This document shows positions 24,220 to 33,318 of a DNA stretch of 64,000 bases, piece by piece; the first letter of the stretch is position 1, and the number at the start of each line of letters is the position of its first letter. The position numbers and the translations under genes are program-made. Source of the stretch: CAZADA01 sp964526675 (GTDB lineage Bacteria; Pseudomonadota; Alphaproteobacteria; Caulobacterales; Maricaulaceae); contig CAZGLY010000014.1 in assembly GCA_964526675.1 (NCBI GenBank), positions 3,852 through 67,851 on the forward strand, given 5' to 3'. The notes under the pieces are model-generated. The model had not been told where the DNA came from. It did not search any database and saw nothing but the letters and a program-made list of their open reading frames with translations.

Positions 24220-26051
24220 TGGCGCCGGCTGACGATATGTGCGCCGATCGAAGCCTGGAGGCGTCGGACGCCGCGCCTGCTTTGAAGACAGGCGCGATTT
24301 CCCGCTGGGCGAGCGGGTTGGTCGGCGCGGCCTTCGCGGAGCTTGGCGCGGACCCGGCCCTCGGTCGCGTGATCCGCTCCGACCGCCCGGACTTGGCGCC
24401 CTACCAATGCAATGGCGCGATGGCGGCCGCCAAAGCGCTGAAGCGCAATCCGCGCGAGATCGCCCAAGCGGTGGCGGATCGTGTGGCGGAGGCGCCAGGC
24501 GTGCTCGATGTGCAGGTCGCCGGGCCAGGGTTTCTCAACCTCCGCGTCAGCGACGCCGTGCTCGCCCAGCGCGCGGAGGCGTTGGCGGCGGACGAGCGCG
24601 CGGGCGCCAGCGTGCGGCGAGAGCCCGAGGCGGTGGTGATTGACTTCGGCGGTCCGAATGTCGCCAAGCCCATGCATGTGGGCCATTTGCGCTCGGCGGT
24701 AATTGGCGATTCGCTTCAGCGGCTGTTTCGCTTCCGCGGCGATCGCGTGACAAGCGACGTGCATCTTGGGGATTGGGGGCTGCAGATGGGCCATCTGATC
24801 ACCGAGCTCGAAATCGAACAGCCTGAGCTTCCGTACTTTGACGCCGACGCCGCTGGGCCGTTTCCGACGGATCCTCCGGTCACGTTGGAGGATTTGGCGC
24901 GGCTTTATCCGCAGGCCTCGGCGGCGGCGAAGGCGGATCCGGAACGCCTCCAACGCTCGCGCCGCGCGACGGCGGAGCTGCAGGCCGGCCGCGCCGGCTA
25001 CCGCGCGTTGTTGACGCACTTCATCAACGTGTCGGTGGCGGGATTGAAGGTCGATTACGCGCAGCTGAACGTCTCCTTCGACGTGTGGAAAGGCGAAAGC
25101 GACGTCGACCCGCTGGTGGCGGATGTGGTGCGGTTGTTCGATGAGGCCGGGCTGATCGAGGAGAGCGACGGCGCGCGGATCGTGCGCGTGGCCCGCGACA
25201 GCGACAAGAAGGAGCTGGCGCCGCTGATCCTGGTGACCTCGGAAGGCTCGGCGCTCTACGCGACCACCGATCTCGCGACCATTCTCGATCGTGTGCGGGA
25301 TCTGTCGCCGGATCGGATCCTCTACGTCGTCGACCTCGGACAGTCTGATCATTTCGAGCAAGTGTTTCGGGCGGCGGCCAAGATCGACTGGATCGGCGAG
25401 GATCGCCTCGAGCACGTGAAGTTTGGCACGGTGAACGGCCCCGACGGCAAGCGCTTGCGCACCCGCGAGGGCGGAACATTCCGCTTGGCGGACTTGATCG
25501 GCGAAGCGCAGGCGCGCGCCCGCGCCAAGGTGGAGGAGGCGGGTCTCGCGCGCGATCTTCCGGAGGCTGAACGCGACGCCGTCGCGGTGCAAGTGGCGCG
25601 CGCGGCGCTGCGGTTCGCCGACCTGCAGAATGTGCGCACGACCAATTATGTCTTTGATCTTGATCGCTTTACGAGCTTTGAGGGCAAGACCGGCCCTTAT
25701 CTCCTCTACGCGGCGGTGCGGGTGAAATCGCTGTTGCGCAAAGCCGCGGAGGAGGGGGCGCAGCCGGGGCCGATCGCGGTCGCCGCGCCTGAGGAGCAAG
25801 CGTTGGTGATCGAGCTCGACAGTTTCGACGCCGCCTTGGTCGCGGCTTATGACAAGCGTCAGCCGCACCACATCTGTGAGCACGCGTTCGCCCTCGCCCA
25901 AGCGTTTTCGAAGTTCTACGCCGCGTGCCCGGTGCTTGGCGCGGAGGATGAGGCGACGCGCGGCGCGCGTCTGGCGCTGGCCGCGCTGACGCTGAAGCAA
26001 TTGACGCTGACGCTGGATCTTCTCGGCGTCGACACGCCCGAGCGGATGTGA
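24219..26051 (+). CDS. argS: Arginyl-tRNA synthetase
   Basis: A 610-residue class I synthetase. The HIGH-equivalent is KPMHVGHLRSAVIGDSL, preceded by VIDFGGPNVA; the KMSK region is the atypical GKRLRTREGG, normal for many ArgRS. The C-terminal anticodon-binding domain includes the tRNA-recognition segment near FTSFEGKTGPYLLYAAVR and HAFALAQAFSKFYAACPV. ATG 24219 overlaps the lipoprotein stop (TGATG). The GNAT gene starts 4 bases after the stop. Confidence 0.96.
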   Translation: MAPADDMCADRSLEASDAAPALKTGAISRWASGLVGAAFAELGADPALGRVIRSDRPDLAPYQCNGAMAAAKALKRNPREIAQAVADRVAEAPGVLDVQVAGPGFLNLRVSDAVLAQRAEALAADERAGASVRREPEAVVIDFGGPNVAKPMHVGHLRSAVIGDSLQRLFRFRGDRVTSDVHLGDWGLQMGHLITELEIEQPELPYFDADAAGPFPTDPPVTLEDLARLYPQASAAAKADPERLQRSRRATAELQAGRAGYRALLTHFINVSVAGLKVDYAQLNVSFDVWKGESDVDPLVADVVRLFDEAGLIEESDGARIVRVARDSDKKELAPLILVTSEGSALYATTDLATILDRVRDLSPDRILYVVDLGQSDHFEQVFRAAAKIDWIGEDRLEHVKFGTVNGPDGKRLRTREGGTFRLADLIGEAQARARAKVEEAGLARDLPEAERDAVAVQVARAALRFADLQNVRTTNYVFDLDRFTSFEGKTGPYLLYAAVRVKSLLRKAAEEGAQPGPIAVAAPEEQALVIELDSFDAALVAAYDKRQPHHICEHAFALAQAFSKFYAACPVLGAEDEATRGARLALAALTLKQLTLTLDLLGVDTPERM

Positions 26052-26054
26052 CGC

Positions 26055-26612
26055 GTGAGCACGCGTGAGGTCACCGTCGCGCCAACGATCAAGACGCCGC
26101 GTTTGACCTTGCGCGCGCACCAGCGGGACGACCTGGACGCCTCGGCGTCTATGTGGGGCGACCCCGTGATGGTGCGTCACATCTCGGGGCGGCCGTCGTC
26201 TCGTCCGGAGGCGTGGCGTCGGCTTCTGTCATACGCCGGTCATTGGGTGCTGATGGGCTTCGGCTACTGGGCCGTGGTTGAGACGGCGTCCGGCCGCTTC
26301 ATGGGGGATGTCGGCCTGTCGGATTTCAAGCGGGGCGTGGACCCCCGGCTTGACGACGTTCCTGAGATTGGCTGGGTCGTCGCGCCTTGGGCCCAAGGGC
26401 GCGGCTACGCCGGGGAGGCGGCCCAGGCGGCCTTGGATTGGATTGACGACACGCGCGCGCCGTCGCGGACCGCGTGCGTGATCGATCCCGGCAATGAAGC
26501 GTCGCTGCGGATCGCCGCGAAACTGGGGTATCGGGAGAGCGCGCGCGTGGAGCTCAACGGGGCGCCGACGATCCTTCTGGAGCGGCCGGGCCCCAAACGC
26601 GGCCGAGGCTAA
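26055..26612 (+). CDS. RimJ/RimL-type GNAT acetyltransferase
   Basis: A 185-residue protein starting at GTG 26055. The fold signature runs IKTPRLTLRAHQRDDLDASASMWGDP at the N-terminus, EIGWVVAPWAQGRGYAGEAAQAALDWI for acetyl-CoA binding, and NEASLRIAAKLGYRESARV at the C-terminus, all typical of the Acetyltransf_3 subgroup. Such proteins acetylate ribosomal-protein N-termini, aminoglycosides or small amines; the substrate cannot be told here. It is translated right after argS. Confidence 0.88.
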   Translation: MSTREVTVAPTIKTPRLTLRAHQRDDLDASASMWGDPVMVRHISGRPSSRPEAWRRLLSYAGHWVLMGFGYWAVVETASGRFMGDVGLSDFKRGVDPRLDDVPEIGWVVAPWAQGRGYAGEAAQAALDWIDDTRAPSRTACVIDPGNEASLRIAAKLGYRESARVELNGAPTILLERPGPKRGRG

Positions 26613-26640
26613 GCCGCGACTGGACGATCCGTTTCGGCGA

Positions 26641-26676
26641 TTGACAGATCGTCGCATATAACCATAGCTTTATATG
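26641..26676 (+). promoter_or_regulatory. Putative sigma-70 promoter for the gcv operon
   Basis: A TTGACA hexamer (26641-26646) is followed at 16-17 bases by CATAGC/ATAGCT, within a short AT-rich stretch that also has TATAAC and TTATAT. It sits about 45 bases ahead of the first glycine aptamer, the right place for the transcript that carries the riboswitch. Which -10 is used cannot be fixed. Confidence 0.5.
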
Positions 26677-26710
26677 ACGGGCTCAGCGAACGCTGGGCGT
26701 GCGATATCGG

Positions 26711-26945
26711 CCCAGCGGGAGAGTTCGGCGCGCCGTGATCTGGCGGAGCGTCGGCGCCGAAGGCGCAACCGCCCCGGAAACGCTCAGGTCCACGGACCGC
26801 TGGGACCCGAAACGCTGGAAAGCGATCCTCGCCGGGCGGCCTTAGGGCGACGTGGGCCTTGTGATGATCCGCCGACGGAGCAAGCGACGGTTTGGGGCCA
26901 CCTGATCGTCGCGGAATCTCTCAGGCGCCGACGACAGCGGGGGCC
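26711..26945 (+). promoter_or_regulatory. Tandem glycine riboswitch
   Basis: Two glycine aptamers lie in series before gcvT. The first (about 26711-26806) has GGGAGAGTTCGG, GCGCCGAAGGCGCAACC and CGCTCAGG followed by a GG..CCGCTGGGA closing side. The second (about 26813-26945) has GCGATCCTC, GCCGACGGAGCAAGCG, AATCTCTCAGGCGCCGACGACAG. These are the conserved cores of the glycine class, which turns on glycine-cleavage genes when glycine is plentiful. The gcvT ATG is ~45 bases after the second aptamer and no clear U-tract terminator is present, so control may act on translation start. Confidence 0.9.
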
Positions 26946-26990
26946 GAGCGTCAACCATCGGGGTTGGCGCGCCCAGGCTGTCGAGGATCT

Positions 26991-28139
26991 ATGGCTGACG
27001 CCCCCGCCGCTCCTTCCTCCACGACCGCGCTGCGCCACACGGCGCTGGCCCCGCTGCACAGGCGTTTGAAAGCGCGCATGGTGCCGTTCGCGGGGTACTC
27101 CATGCCTGTGCAATATGAGGGCGTGCTCGCCGAGCATCACTGGACCCGCGACAGCGCGGGGTTGTTCGACGTCTCCCATATGGGCCAGGCGTTTCTGGTG
27201 GGGCCGGATCACGCGACGACGGCGGCCGCCTTGGAGGCGTTGACCCCGATCGACGCGGCGGGGCTCGAGCCCGGCCAAGGGCGCTACACCCTGCTGATGA
27301 ACGAGACGGGCGGCGTCCGTGACGATCTGATCGTGACCCGCCCGCGCGATCCGGACCATGACGGCTGGCTGCATCTCGTGGTCAACGCCGCATGCAAGGA
27401 CGCGGACTTCGCCCACATCACCGCCCACCTGCCGGCGGGGGTGGCGCTGAGGCCGAAGCCGGAGCTGGCGTTGCTGGCGCTCCAAGGGCCGAAGGCGCGC
27501 GACGTGATGCGCCGCCTCGCGCCGGCGGCGGCTGAGCTGCCCTTCATGACGGCGGCGGCGACCATCATCGCTGGCTATCCCGCCCACATCAGCTGCTCCG
27601 GCTACACGGGCGAGGACGGCTTTGAAGTCTCCGTGTTTGGCGATCACGCGGAGGCGGTGGCGGAAGCCCTGCTGGAGCAGGAGGAGGTGAAGCCGATCGG
27701 CTTGGGCGCGCGCGACACGCTGCGGCTCGAGGCGGGCTTGTGCCTTTACGGCCATGACATAGACGAGACGACCTCGCCGGTCGAGGCGGGCCTGCGCTGG
27801 GCGATCGCGAAGCGCCGGCGCGTCTCGGGCGCGTTTCCCGGTGCGGAGCGGATTGTGCGTGAGCTGGAGGAGGGCCCGACGCGCAAACGGGTTGGCGTGC
27901 TCATCAGCGGACGCGCGCCCGCCCGCGAAGGCGCGGAGATCCAAAAGGACGGCGAGACGGTGGGCGTGGTCACCAGCGGGGCGCCCGCGCCGACCGTCGG
28001 CGCGCCGGTGGCGATGGGCTATGTCGCGACGCCGTTCGCCGCGGCGGGAGAGTCGCTCCAGATTATCGTGCGTGGGCGGGCGTTGGAGGGTCGCGTGGCG
28101 CCCATGCCGTTCACGCCGCACCGGTATTGGCGGGGTTAG
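26991..28139 (+). CDS. gcvT: Glycine cleavage system T protein (aminomethyltransferase)
   Basis: A 382-residue T protein that takes the methylamine from lipoyl-GcvH, releases ammonia and makes 5,10-methylene-THF. Motifs include MVPFAGYSMPVQYEGVLAEH, GLFDVSHMGQ, and SCSGYTGEDGFEV, with LGARDTLRLEAGLCLYG near the middle. ATG 26991 follows GAGGATCT; the longer frame to 26892 runs back through the riboswitch. It is the first gene of the gcv operon. Confidence 0.95.
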   Translation: MADAPAAPSSTTALRHTALAPLHRRLKARMVPFAGYSMPVQYEGVLAEHHWTRDSAGLFDVSHMGQAFLVGPDHATTAAALEALTPIDAAGLEPGQGRYTLLMNETGGVRDDLIVTRPRDPDHDGWLHLVVNAACKDADFAHITAHLPAGVALRPKPELALLALQGPKARDVMRRLAPAAAELPFMTAAATIIAGYPAHISCSGYTGEDGFEVSVFGDHAEAVAEALLEQEEVKPIGLGARDTLRLEAGLCLYGHDIDETTSPVEAGLRWAIAKRRRVSGAFPGAERIVRELEEGPTRKRVGVLISGRAPAREGAEIQKDGETVGVVTSGAPAPTVGAPVAMGYVATPFAAAGESLQIIVRGRALEGRVAPMPFTPHRYWRG

Positions 28140-28160
28140 CGCAAGCTGAGGAGGGGGCCG

Positions 28161-28538
28161 ATGGCCGCGCAGTACTACACAAAAGATCACGAGTGGATCC
28201 GCGTTGACGGCGATGTCGGCGTGGTGGGCGTGACCGCCCACGCCGCGGAGCAACTGGGCGACGTCGTGTTCGTCGAGCTGCCGGACGTGGGCAAATCCGT
28301 GGCGCAAAACGGCGAGATCGCCGTGGTCGAGAGCGTGAAAGCGGCCAGCGACGTCTACGCCCCCGTGGCGGGCGAGGTGACGGAAGTGAACGCGGCGCTC
28401 GCGGATAAACCGGAGACCGTCAACGAAAGCCCGGAAGACGGGGGCTGGTTCTTCAAACTGAAGATCGCCGACGCCAAAGAGCTCGAAGGCCTGATGGACG
28501 AAAGCGCCTACACGGCCTTCGTGGCCGAGAACGCCTAG
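28161..28538 (+). CDS. gcvH: Glycine cleavage system H protein
   Basis: A 125-residue lipoyl carrier shuttling the aminomethyl group between P and T proteins. The lipoylated lysine is in VVESVKAASDVYAPV (about Lys60), and the C-terminal GWFFKLKIAD segment is standard. GAGGAGGGGG precedes the ATG. LipB at 15344 would supply its lipoyl group. Confidence 0.96.
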   Translation: MAAQYYTKDHEWIRVDGDVGVVGVTAHAAEQLGDVVFVELPDVGKSVAQNGEIAVVESVKAASDVYAPVAGEVTEVNAALADKPETVNESPEDGGWFFKLKIADAKELEGLMDESAYTAFVAENA

Positions 28539-28543
28539 CGCTG

Positions 28544-29188
28544 ATGTACGCTCCGTCCGCGTTCGCCGAACAGGATCCCGATGCGCTTGCGGCGTTCGTC
28601 GACGCTCATCCGTTTGCGTTGGTGGCCGTGAACGGCGCGGACGGCCCGGTCGCGGCGCACGCGCCGATGGTCCTGGAGGAGGGCGCTGACGGCGCCTCTG
28701 TGCTCGTGGGCCATCTCGCGCGGGCCAACCCGTTTTGGCGCACGGCGGACGGGGCGGGCGCCCTGGCGGTGTTTTCGGGCGCCGACGCCTATGTGTCGCC
28801 GTCCTGGTGCCCGTCGAAGGCGCGGCACGGGAAGGTCGTGCCGACGTGGAATTATGAACGCGTGGAGGCGCGCGGCGTCATCACCGTCGAGACCGACGCC
28901 GCGGCCGTGCGCGGGATCGTCGATCGCCTCACCGACGTGATGGAGCGCGACCGCCCGACGCCGTGGCGAACCGCGGACGCGCCGGATGCGTACATCGATC
29001 GATTGCACGCCGCCCTGGTCGGCGTGCGCTTGCGCGTCACATCCCTCGAGGGCGTGCGCAAGTTGAGCCAGAACCGATCGGCGGCGGACTTTGACGGCGT
29101 GCGGTCGCGAATGCGGGAGACGGCGTCGCCGGGCGCGCAGGCGACCGCTGCGGCTATGGATGAACTGATCGCGACAGAGCGAGGTTGA
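28544..29188 (+). CDS. PaiB-family FMN-binding protein
   Basis: A 214-residue protein fitting the PaiB/FMN-binding negative regulator family: MYAPSAFAEQDPDALAAFVDAHPFALV at the start, then HLARANPFWR, YVSPSWCPSK and VPTWNYERVEARG in the flavin-binding split-barrel, and a C-terminal ESL-like region LRVTSLEGVRKLSQNRS. B. subtilis PaiB affects protease and sporulation genes, but most homologues have no known role and could be flavin reductase-like. It lies 5 bases after gcvH and 4 before gcvPA, so it is part of the gcv operon. Confidence 0.88.
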   Translation: MYAPSAFAEQDPDALAAFVDAHPFALVAVNGADGPVAAHAPMVLEEGADGASVLVGHLARANPFWRTADGAGALAVFSGADAYVSPSWCPSKARHGKVVPTWNYERVEARGVITVETDAAAVRGIVDRLTDVMERDRPTPWRTADAPDAYIDRLHAALVGVRLRVTSLEGVRKLSQNRSAADFDGVRSRMRETASPGAQATAAAMDELIATERG

Positions 29189-29192
29189 GCTT

Positions 29193-30548
29193 ATGCGTTA
29201 CTTGCCCCTGACGGATGCGGACCGGGCCGCCATGCTCGAGGCCGTTGGCGTCGCCTCTATCGATGAGCTGTTCTCCGACGTGCCGGAGGCCGCCCGGTTC
29301 GACGGACCGGTGGAGGGCTTGCCGCTTGTCCAGGGCGAGCTGGCGGTGACGCGGCATCTGTCGGCGCTTGCGGCGCGCAACACCGCCGCGGGAGACACCG
29401 CGTTCTTCTGCGGGGCCGGCGCCTACCGCCACCATGTACCGGCGAGCGTGGACCACATCATTCAGCGGTCTGAGTTTTTGACCGCCTACACGCCCTATCA
29501 GCCTGAGGTCTCCCAAGGCACGTTGCAGACGCTGTTTGAGTTCCAAACCCAAGTCGCCCAGCTGATGGGCCTCGGGGTTGCGAACGCCTCCATGTATGAC
29601 GGCTCGACCGCGTGCGCGGAGGCTGTGCTGATGGCCGCGCGCATCACCAAGCGCGCCAAAGCCGTGCTCGCGCCGGGCCTGCACCCGCACTACGCCGCCG
29701 CGACCAAGACGCTGGCGAAACACCTCGACATGGACATCGTCGCCGCGCCGGCGGCCGTGTCCGGCGACGCCTCCGCGGCGGATCTGGTGGACGCCGACAC
29801 GGCGTGTCTGGTGGTGCAAACGCCCAACGTGTTCGGCGCGTTGGTCGACCTCGAACCCTTGGCGGAAGCCGCGCACAAGGCGGGGGCTCTGCTCGTCGCG
29901 GTGACGACGGAGGCGGTGTCGCTCGGCCTGGTCAAAAGCCCGGGCGAGATGGGCGCGGACATCGCCGTCGCCGAGGGCCAGTCGATTGGCAACGCGTTGA
30001 ACTTCGGCGGGCCCTATGTCGGCCTCTTCGCGTGCAAGGACGACCGCGCGTTCATCCGCCAACTGCCTGGCCGCTTGGCCGGCGAGACGGTGGACGCCGA
30101 TGGCGAGCGCGGCTTTGTGCTGACGCTGTCGACACGCGAGCAACACATCCGCCGCGACAAGGCGACGTCGAACATCTGCACCAACTCCGGCCTCTGCGCG
30201 CTGGCGTTTACGGTGCACATGACCCTGCTGGGGGAGGCGGGCTTGCGCCGGCTCGCGCGCCTGAACCACGAGGCGGCGTGCGATGTGGCCGAGCGGCTCG
30301 AGGCCATCCCGGGCGTGACGCTCGAAACGCCGAGCTTCTTCAACGAATTCACCGTGACGCTGCCGGCAAACGCGGCTGAAACCGTGTCGAAACTGCTGCA
30401 AAAGGGCGTGATTGCCGGCGTTCCCGCGAACCGCCTGTTCCCGGATTCCGACGTGGACAATCACCTCATCATCGCGGTGACGGAGACGAACACGCCGGAG
30501 GACATCGACGCGCTCGAGCACGGCTTGCGCGAGGTGCTCGATGCCTAA
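29193..30548 (+). CDS. gcvPA: Glycine dehydrogenase (decarboxylating) subunit 1
   Basis: A 451-residue N-terminal half of the split P protein. It starts MRYLPLTDADRAAMLEAVGVASIDELF and has the family segments GAGAYRHHVPASVDHI, TAYTPYQPEVSQGTLQTLFEFQT and NASMYDGSTACAEA. Together with GcvPB it forms a PLP enzyme that decarboxylates glycine onto lipoyl-GcvH. The split form is common in alphaproteobacteria, Gram-positives and archaea. Its stop overlaps the cupin gene by 8 bases. Confidence 0.95.
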   Translation: MRYLPLTDADRAAMLEAVGVASIDELFSDVPEAARFDGPVEGLPLVQGELAVTRHLSALAARNTAAGDTAFFCGAGAYRHHVPASVDHIIQRSEFLTAYTPYQPEVSQGTLQTLFEFQTQVAQLMGLGVANASMYDGSTACAEAVLMAARITKRAKAVLAPGLHPHYAAATKTLAKHLDMDIVAAPAAVSGDASAADLVDADTACLVVQTPNVFGALVDLEPLAEAAHKAGALLVAVTTEAVSLGLVKSPGEMGADIAVAEGQSIGNALNFGGPYVGLFACKDDRAFIRQLPGRLAGETVDADGERGFVLTLSTREQHIRRDKATSNICTNSGLCALAFTVHMTLLGEAGLRRLARLNHEAACDVAERLEAIPGVTLETPSFFNEFTVTLPANAAETVSKLLQKGVIAGVPANRLFPDSDVDNHLIIAVTETNTPEDIDALEHGLREVLDA

Positions 30549-31074
30549 GGTCGATCGCGAGACCGCGCCTCGGGTGGAGCGCCAAGCCTATCCGGGCCGG
30601 CTGCTCCGCCGTACCGACGGTTGCTGGAAGACAAAGCTAAGCGACGCCGGAGGCCTGACGCAGTTTGGTTTGGGTGAAGTCACCCTTGCGCCGGGTTCCT
30701 CCACGGGCCTCTACCATTGGCATGAGGCGGACGACGAACTCGTCTACATCCTCGAAGGCGAAGTCGTGATGGTTGAAGGCGACGTCGAGACCATTATGCG
30801 CGCCGGCGACTGCGCAACCTTTAAAGCTGGACGCGCGGTCGGCCACACCTTTGAAAATCGTACGGACGCACCCGTGCGTTTGCTAGAGGTCGGCCCGCGG
30901 GGTCTCGATGAGACCGCCCACTATCCTGGTCTCGACATGCTCTACCGCCGCGCCCCCGACGGCGCCCAGCACTTCGAGACCCGCGACGGCCGCCGCCTCA
31001 CGTCTGAGGATGAGGTCGTCCGCGTCGACGATCCGCAAAACCTGAAGCCCCAATCGCCTTTGGACATTGAGTAA
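30541..31074 (+). CDS. Cupin-domain protein in the gcv operon
   Basis: A 177-residue single-domain cupin. Motif 1 reads GLYHWHEADDELVYILEGE, with two His and one Glu as metal ligands, and motif 2 is GDCATFKAGRAVGHTFENR. A C-terminal segment (HYPGLDMLYRR...) is typical of small cupins of unknown substrate. It overlaps gcvPA by 8 bases and ends 27 bases before gcvPB, so it is cotranscribed with glycine cleavage. Codon use is slightly less GC-rich than in the gcv genes. No enzymatic role can be named. Confidence 0.85.
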   Translation: MPKVDRETAPRVERQAYPGRLLRRTDGCWKTKLSDAGGLTQFGLGEVTLAPGSSTGLYHWHEADDELVYILEGEVVMVEGDVETIMRAGDCATFKAGRAVGHTFENRTDAPVRLLEVGPRGLDETAHYPGLDMLYRRAPDGAQHFETRDGRRLTSEDEVVRVDDPQNLKPQSPLDIE

Positions 31075-31101
31075 CGCCCCGCCGCGTCAGGAGTTCGCCC
31101 G

Positions 31102-32682
31102 ATGAGCATGAACACCCAAGGTCGTCCCACCGCCCCGCGTTCCGCCGATGGCGACGTGCTCGTGGAAGATCGCCCGGCGACGCCCGAGGGCGGCGCGGCG
31201 TCGACGCCGCGCGCGGGACGCGGTCTGCTGCAGGACGAGCCGTTGCTCTTCGAGGTCGGAGACGCCGACAAGACCGGCGTGGATTTGCCTGAGCCTTCCG
31301 GCCGCGCCGCGCGCCTGGGCGGTCTGGAGCGGGCGGCGCCGATCGGGTTGCCGGGCCTCTCCGAGCCGGAGACGATGCGCCATTATGTGCGGCTCTCGCA
31401 GCGGAACTACGCCATCGACTTAGGGCTCTACCCCTTGGGCTCGTGCACGATGAAGCACAATCCGCGTCTCAACGAGAAAGTCGCGCGGTTGCCGGGTTTT
31501 GCGGATCTCCATCCTCTGCAGCCGGAAGAAACCGTGCAAGGCGCGCTCGCGCTGATTGACGAACTTGGCCGGTGGCTGACGACGCTGACGGGCATGCCGG
31601 CCGTCGCCATGAGCCCCAAAGCCGGGGCCCATGGCGAGCTCTGCGGCATGATGGCCATTCGCGCGGCGCTCGACGCGCGCGGCGACACGGGCCGCCGGCG
31701 GGTGCTCGTGCCCGAGAGCGCCCACGGCACCAATCCGGCCACGGCGATCCAATGCGGCTTCACCGTGGATGAGATCAAAGCCGCGCCGGACGGTCGCGTG
31801 GATCTGGACGAACTGAAAACGAAATTGGGTGATGACCTGGCGGGCATCATGCTCACCAACCCCAACACCTGTGGTTTGTTTGAGCGCGACATCCGTGAAA
31901 TCGCTGATCTTATTCATGGCGCCGGCGGGTACTTCTACTGTGACGGCGCGAACTTCAACGCGATTGTCGGCCGGGTGCGTCCGGGGGATCTCGGCGTCGA
32001 CGCGATGCACATCAACCTCCACAAGACGTTCTCCACGCCCCATGGCGGGGGCGGCCCGGGGTCAGGCCCCACGGTGCTGTCCGAGGCGCTCGCGCCCTAC
32101 GCGCCCTTGCCGCGCATCGAGAAAACTGGGGAGAACTATCGGCTCGTCGAACACGCGGCAGGGGAAGAACGCGCGTTCGGACGCATGGTGGCGTTTCACG
32201 GTCAGATGGGCATGTTCGTCCGTGCGCTGAGCTATATGCTCAGTCATGGCGCCGACGGTCTGCGCCAGGCGGCCGAAGACGCGGTGCTCAACGCGAACTA
32301 CGTTCTGGCGGGTTTGCAAGACGTCATGACCCCGGCGTTTGCCGGCACATGCATGCACGAAGCGTTGTTTGACGATCGATTCCTAAAAGATACGGGAATC
32401 TCAACGCTCGACTTTGCGAAAGCGATGATCGACGCGGGCTATCATCCCATGACGATGTACTTTCCGTTGGTTGTTCATGGCGCAATGTTGATTGAACCTA
32501 CGGAGACCGAGTCTAAGGAAAGCTTAGATCGGTTCGTCGCCGTCCTTCGGGATTTGGCGTCGGCGGCGGTGCGCGGTGAATCGCCGCGCTTTCTGACCGC
32601 CCCGACACGCGCGCCGCTGAAGCGTTTGGACGAAACGCGCGCTGCGCGGCGTCCCGTTCTTCGCTGGGGCCAGGGCGATTGA
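31102..32682 (+). CDS. gcvPB: Glycine dehydrogenase (decarboxylating) subunit 2
   Basis: A 526-residue C-terminal half of the split P protein. The PLP lysine is in NLHKTFSTPHGGGGPG, with YPLGSCTMKHNP and VPESAHGTNPATA as further hallmarks. ATG 31102 has AGGAG nearby. The first ~40 residues are a polar extension without clear homology to the family. The 3' portion near 32330-32530 is less GC-rich than the rest. It is the last gene of the gcv operon. Confidence 0.95.
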   Translation: MSMNTQGRPTAPRSADGDVLVEDRPATPEGGAASTPRAGRGLLQDEPLLFEVGDADKTGVDLPEPSGRAARLGGLERAAPIGLPGLSEPETMRHYVRLSQRNYAIDLGLYPLGSCTMKHNPRLNEKVARLPGFADLHPLQPEETVQGALALIDELGRWLTTLTGMPAVAMSPKAGAHGELCGMMAIRAALDARGDTGRRRVLVPESAHGTNPATAIQCGFTVDEIKAAPDGRVDLDELKTKLGDDLAGIMLTNPNTCGLFERDIREIADLIHGAGGYFYCDGANFNAIVGRVRPGDLGVDAMHINLHKTFSTPHGGGGPGSGPTVLSEALAPYAPLPRIEKTGENYRLVEHAAGEERAFGRMVAFHGQMGMFVRALSYMLSHGADGLRQAAEDAVLNANYVLAGLQDVMTPAFAGTCMHEALFDDRFLKDTGISTLDFAKAMIDAGYHPMTMYFPLVVHGAMLIEPTETESKESLDRFVAVLRDLASAAVRGESPRFLTAPTRAPLKRLDETRAARRPVLRWGQGD

Positions 32683-32932
32683 GCCTTGGTCGTTGCGGCG
32701 GCTGATCGCTGAACGACCGAGCGGACGCGTTTCATGGCGCGTCACAGCTGTGTAGGATCGCGCCATCGGGGGTGCGTCCGGCCCCGACGCTGCCTACATT
32801 CACCCGTACTCGCCGCGTGGAGCCCGCGTCGCAGGGGCGCCGAAGACCGTTGTGTCACTGCGGGAACGCTGTTTAGAGTTCTTTTATCGGCGTTCGATAA
32901 GCCTGTAAGGGCGAGAAGGAGATGCCCCGGGA

Positions 32933-33247
32933 ATGCGTTACGTCGCTCGAGCGTTTAGCGTGTTTATCGCCCCAGACGCGGGCGTGTTTAATCTCGGTGA
33001 AATGATGCGGTGGGCGATTCGCCAGTTTGCGACGGTGATCGGCGCTCTTCTTGTCTTGATCGCAGTGCCTGTGGCTTTGGTGACCCCGATTGTGCCGGTC
33101 GGTCTGCCGCTTTTGATTGTCGGACTGATTTTGTTGGTGAATTCGTCTGAGCGGGCGCGCCGTATGTTCTTGCGGTGGGCGAAGCGTTACCCGATCACAT
33201 CACGACCGTTGCGCAGCATTATGCGCCGTCGACAGCGCCGGCTTTAA
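32933..33247 (+). CDS. Small membrane protein, PGPGW-like
   Basis: A 104-residue protein with two hydrophobic helices, one at about residues 33-50 and one at VGLPLLIVGLILLVNSS. The second is followed by a basic amphipathic tail (ERARRMFLRWAKRYPITSRPLRSIMRRRQRRL). This layout resembles small PGPGW-type transmembrane proteins, with VPVGLPLL in place of the canonical PGPG turn. AAGGAG lies 11 bases before ATG 32933. The upstream 250-base gap holds an AT-rich stretch and a TTATCG-N5-CGATAA dyad at 32884-32900. Function unknown. Confidence 0.6.
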   Translation: MRYVARAFSVFIAPDAGVFNLGEMMRWAIRQFATVIGALLVLIAVPVALVTPIVPVGLPLLIVGLILLVNSSERARRMFLRWAKRYPITSRPLRSIMRRRQRRL

Positions 33248-33318
33248 GCGCTCACCTTTCTCGTTCTTAAGAGTTGTGCCGCGCCGAGGAGCGCAGACGC
33301 CCCCACGCTCGTCCGGCG

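Noticed and set aside
24060..26180. 706-codon minus-strand open frame opposite argS
   Set aside because: argS is complete with all motifs; the antisense translation is low-complexity Arg/His/Gln-rich.
28140..28307. Long minus-strand frame spanning gcvT and start of gcvH
   Set aside because: Antisense shadow; riboswitch-gcvT-gcvH reading is unambiguous.
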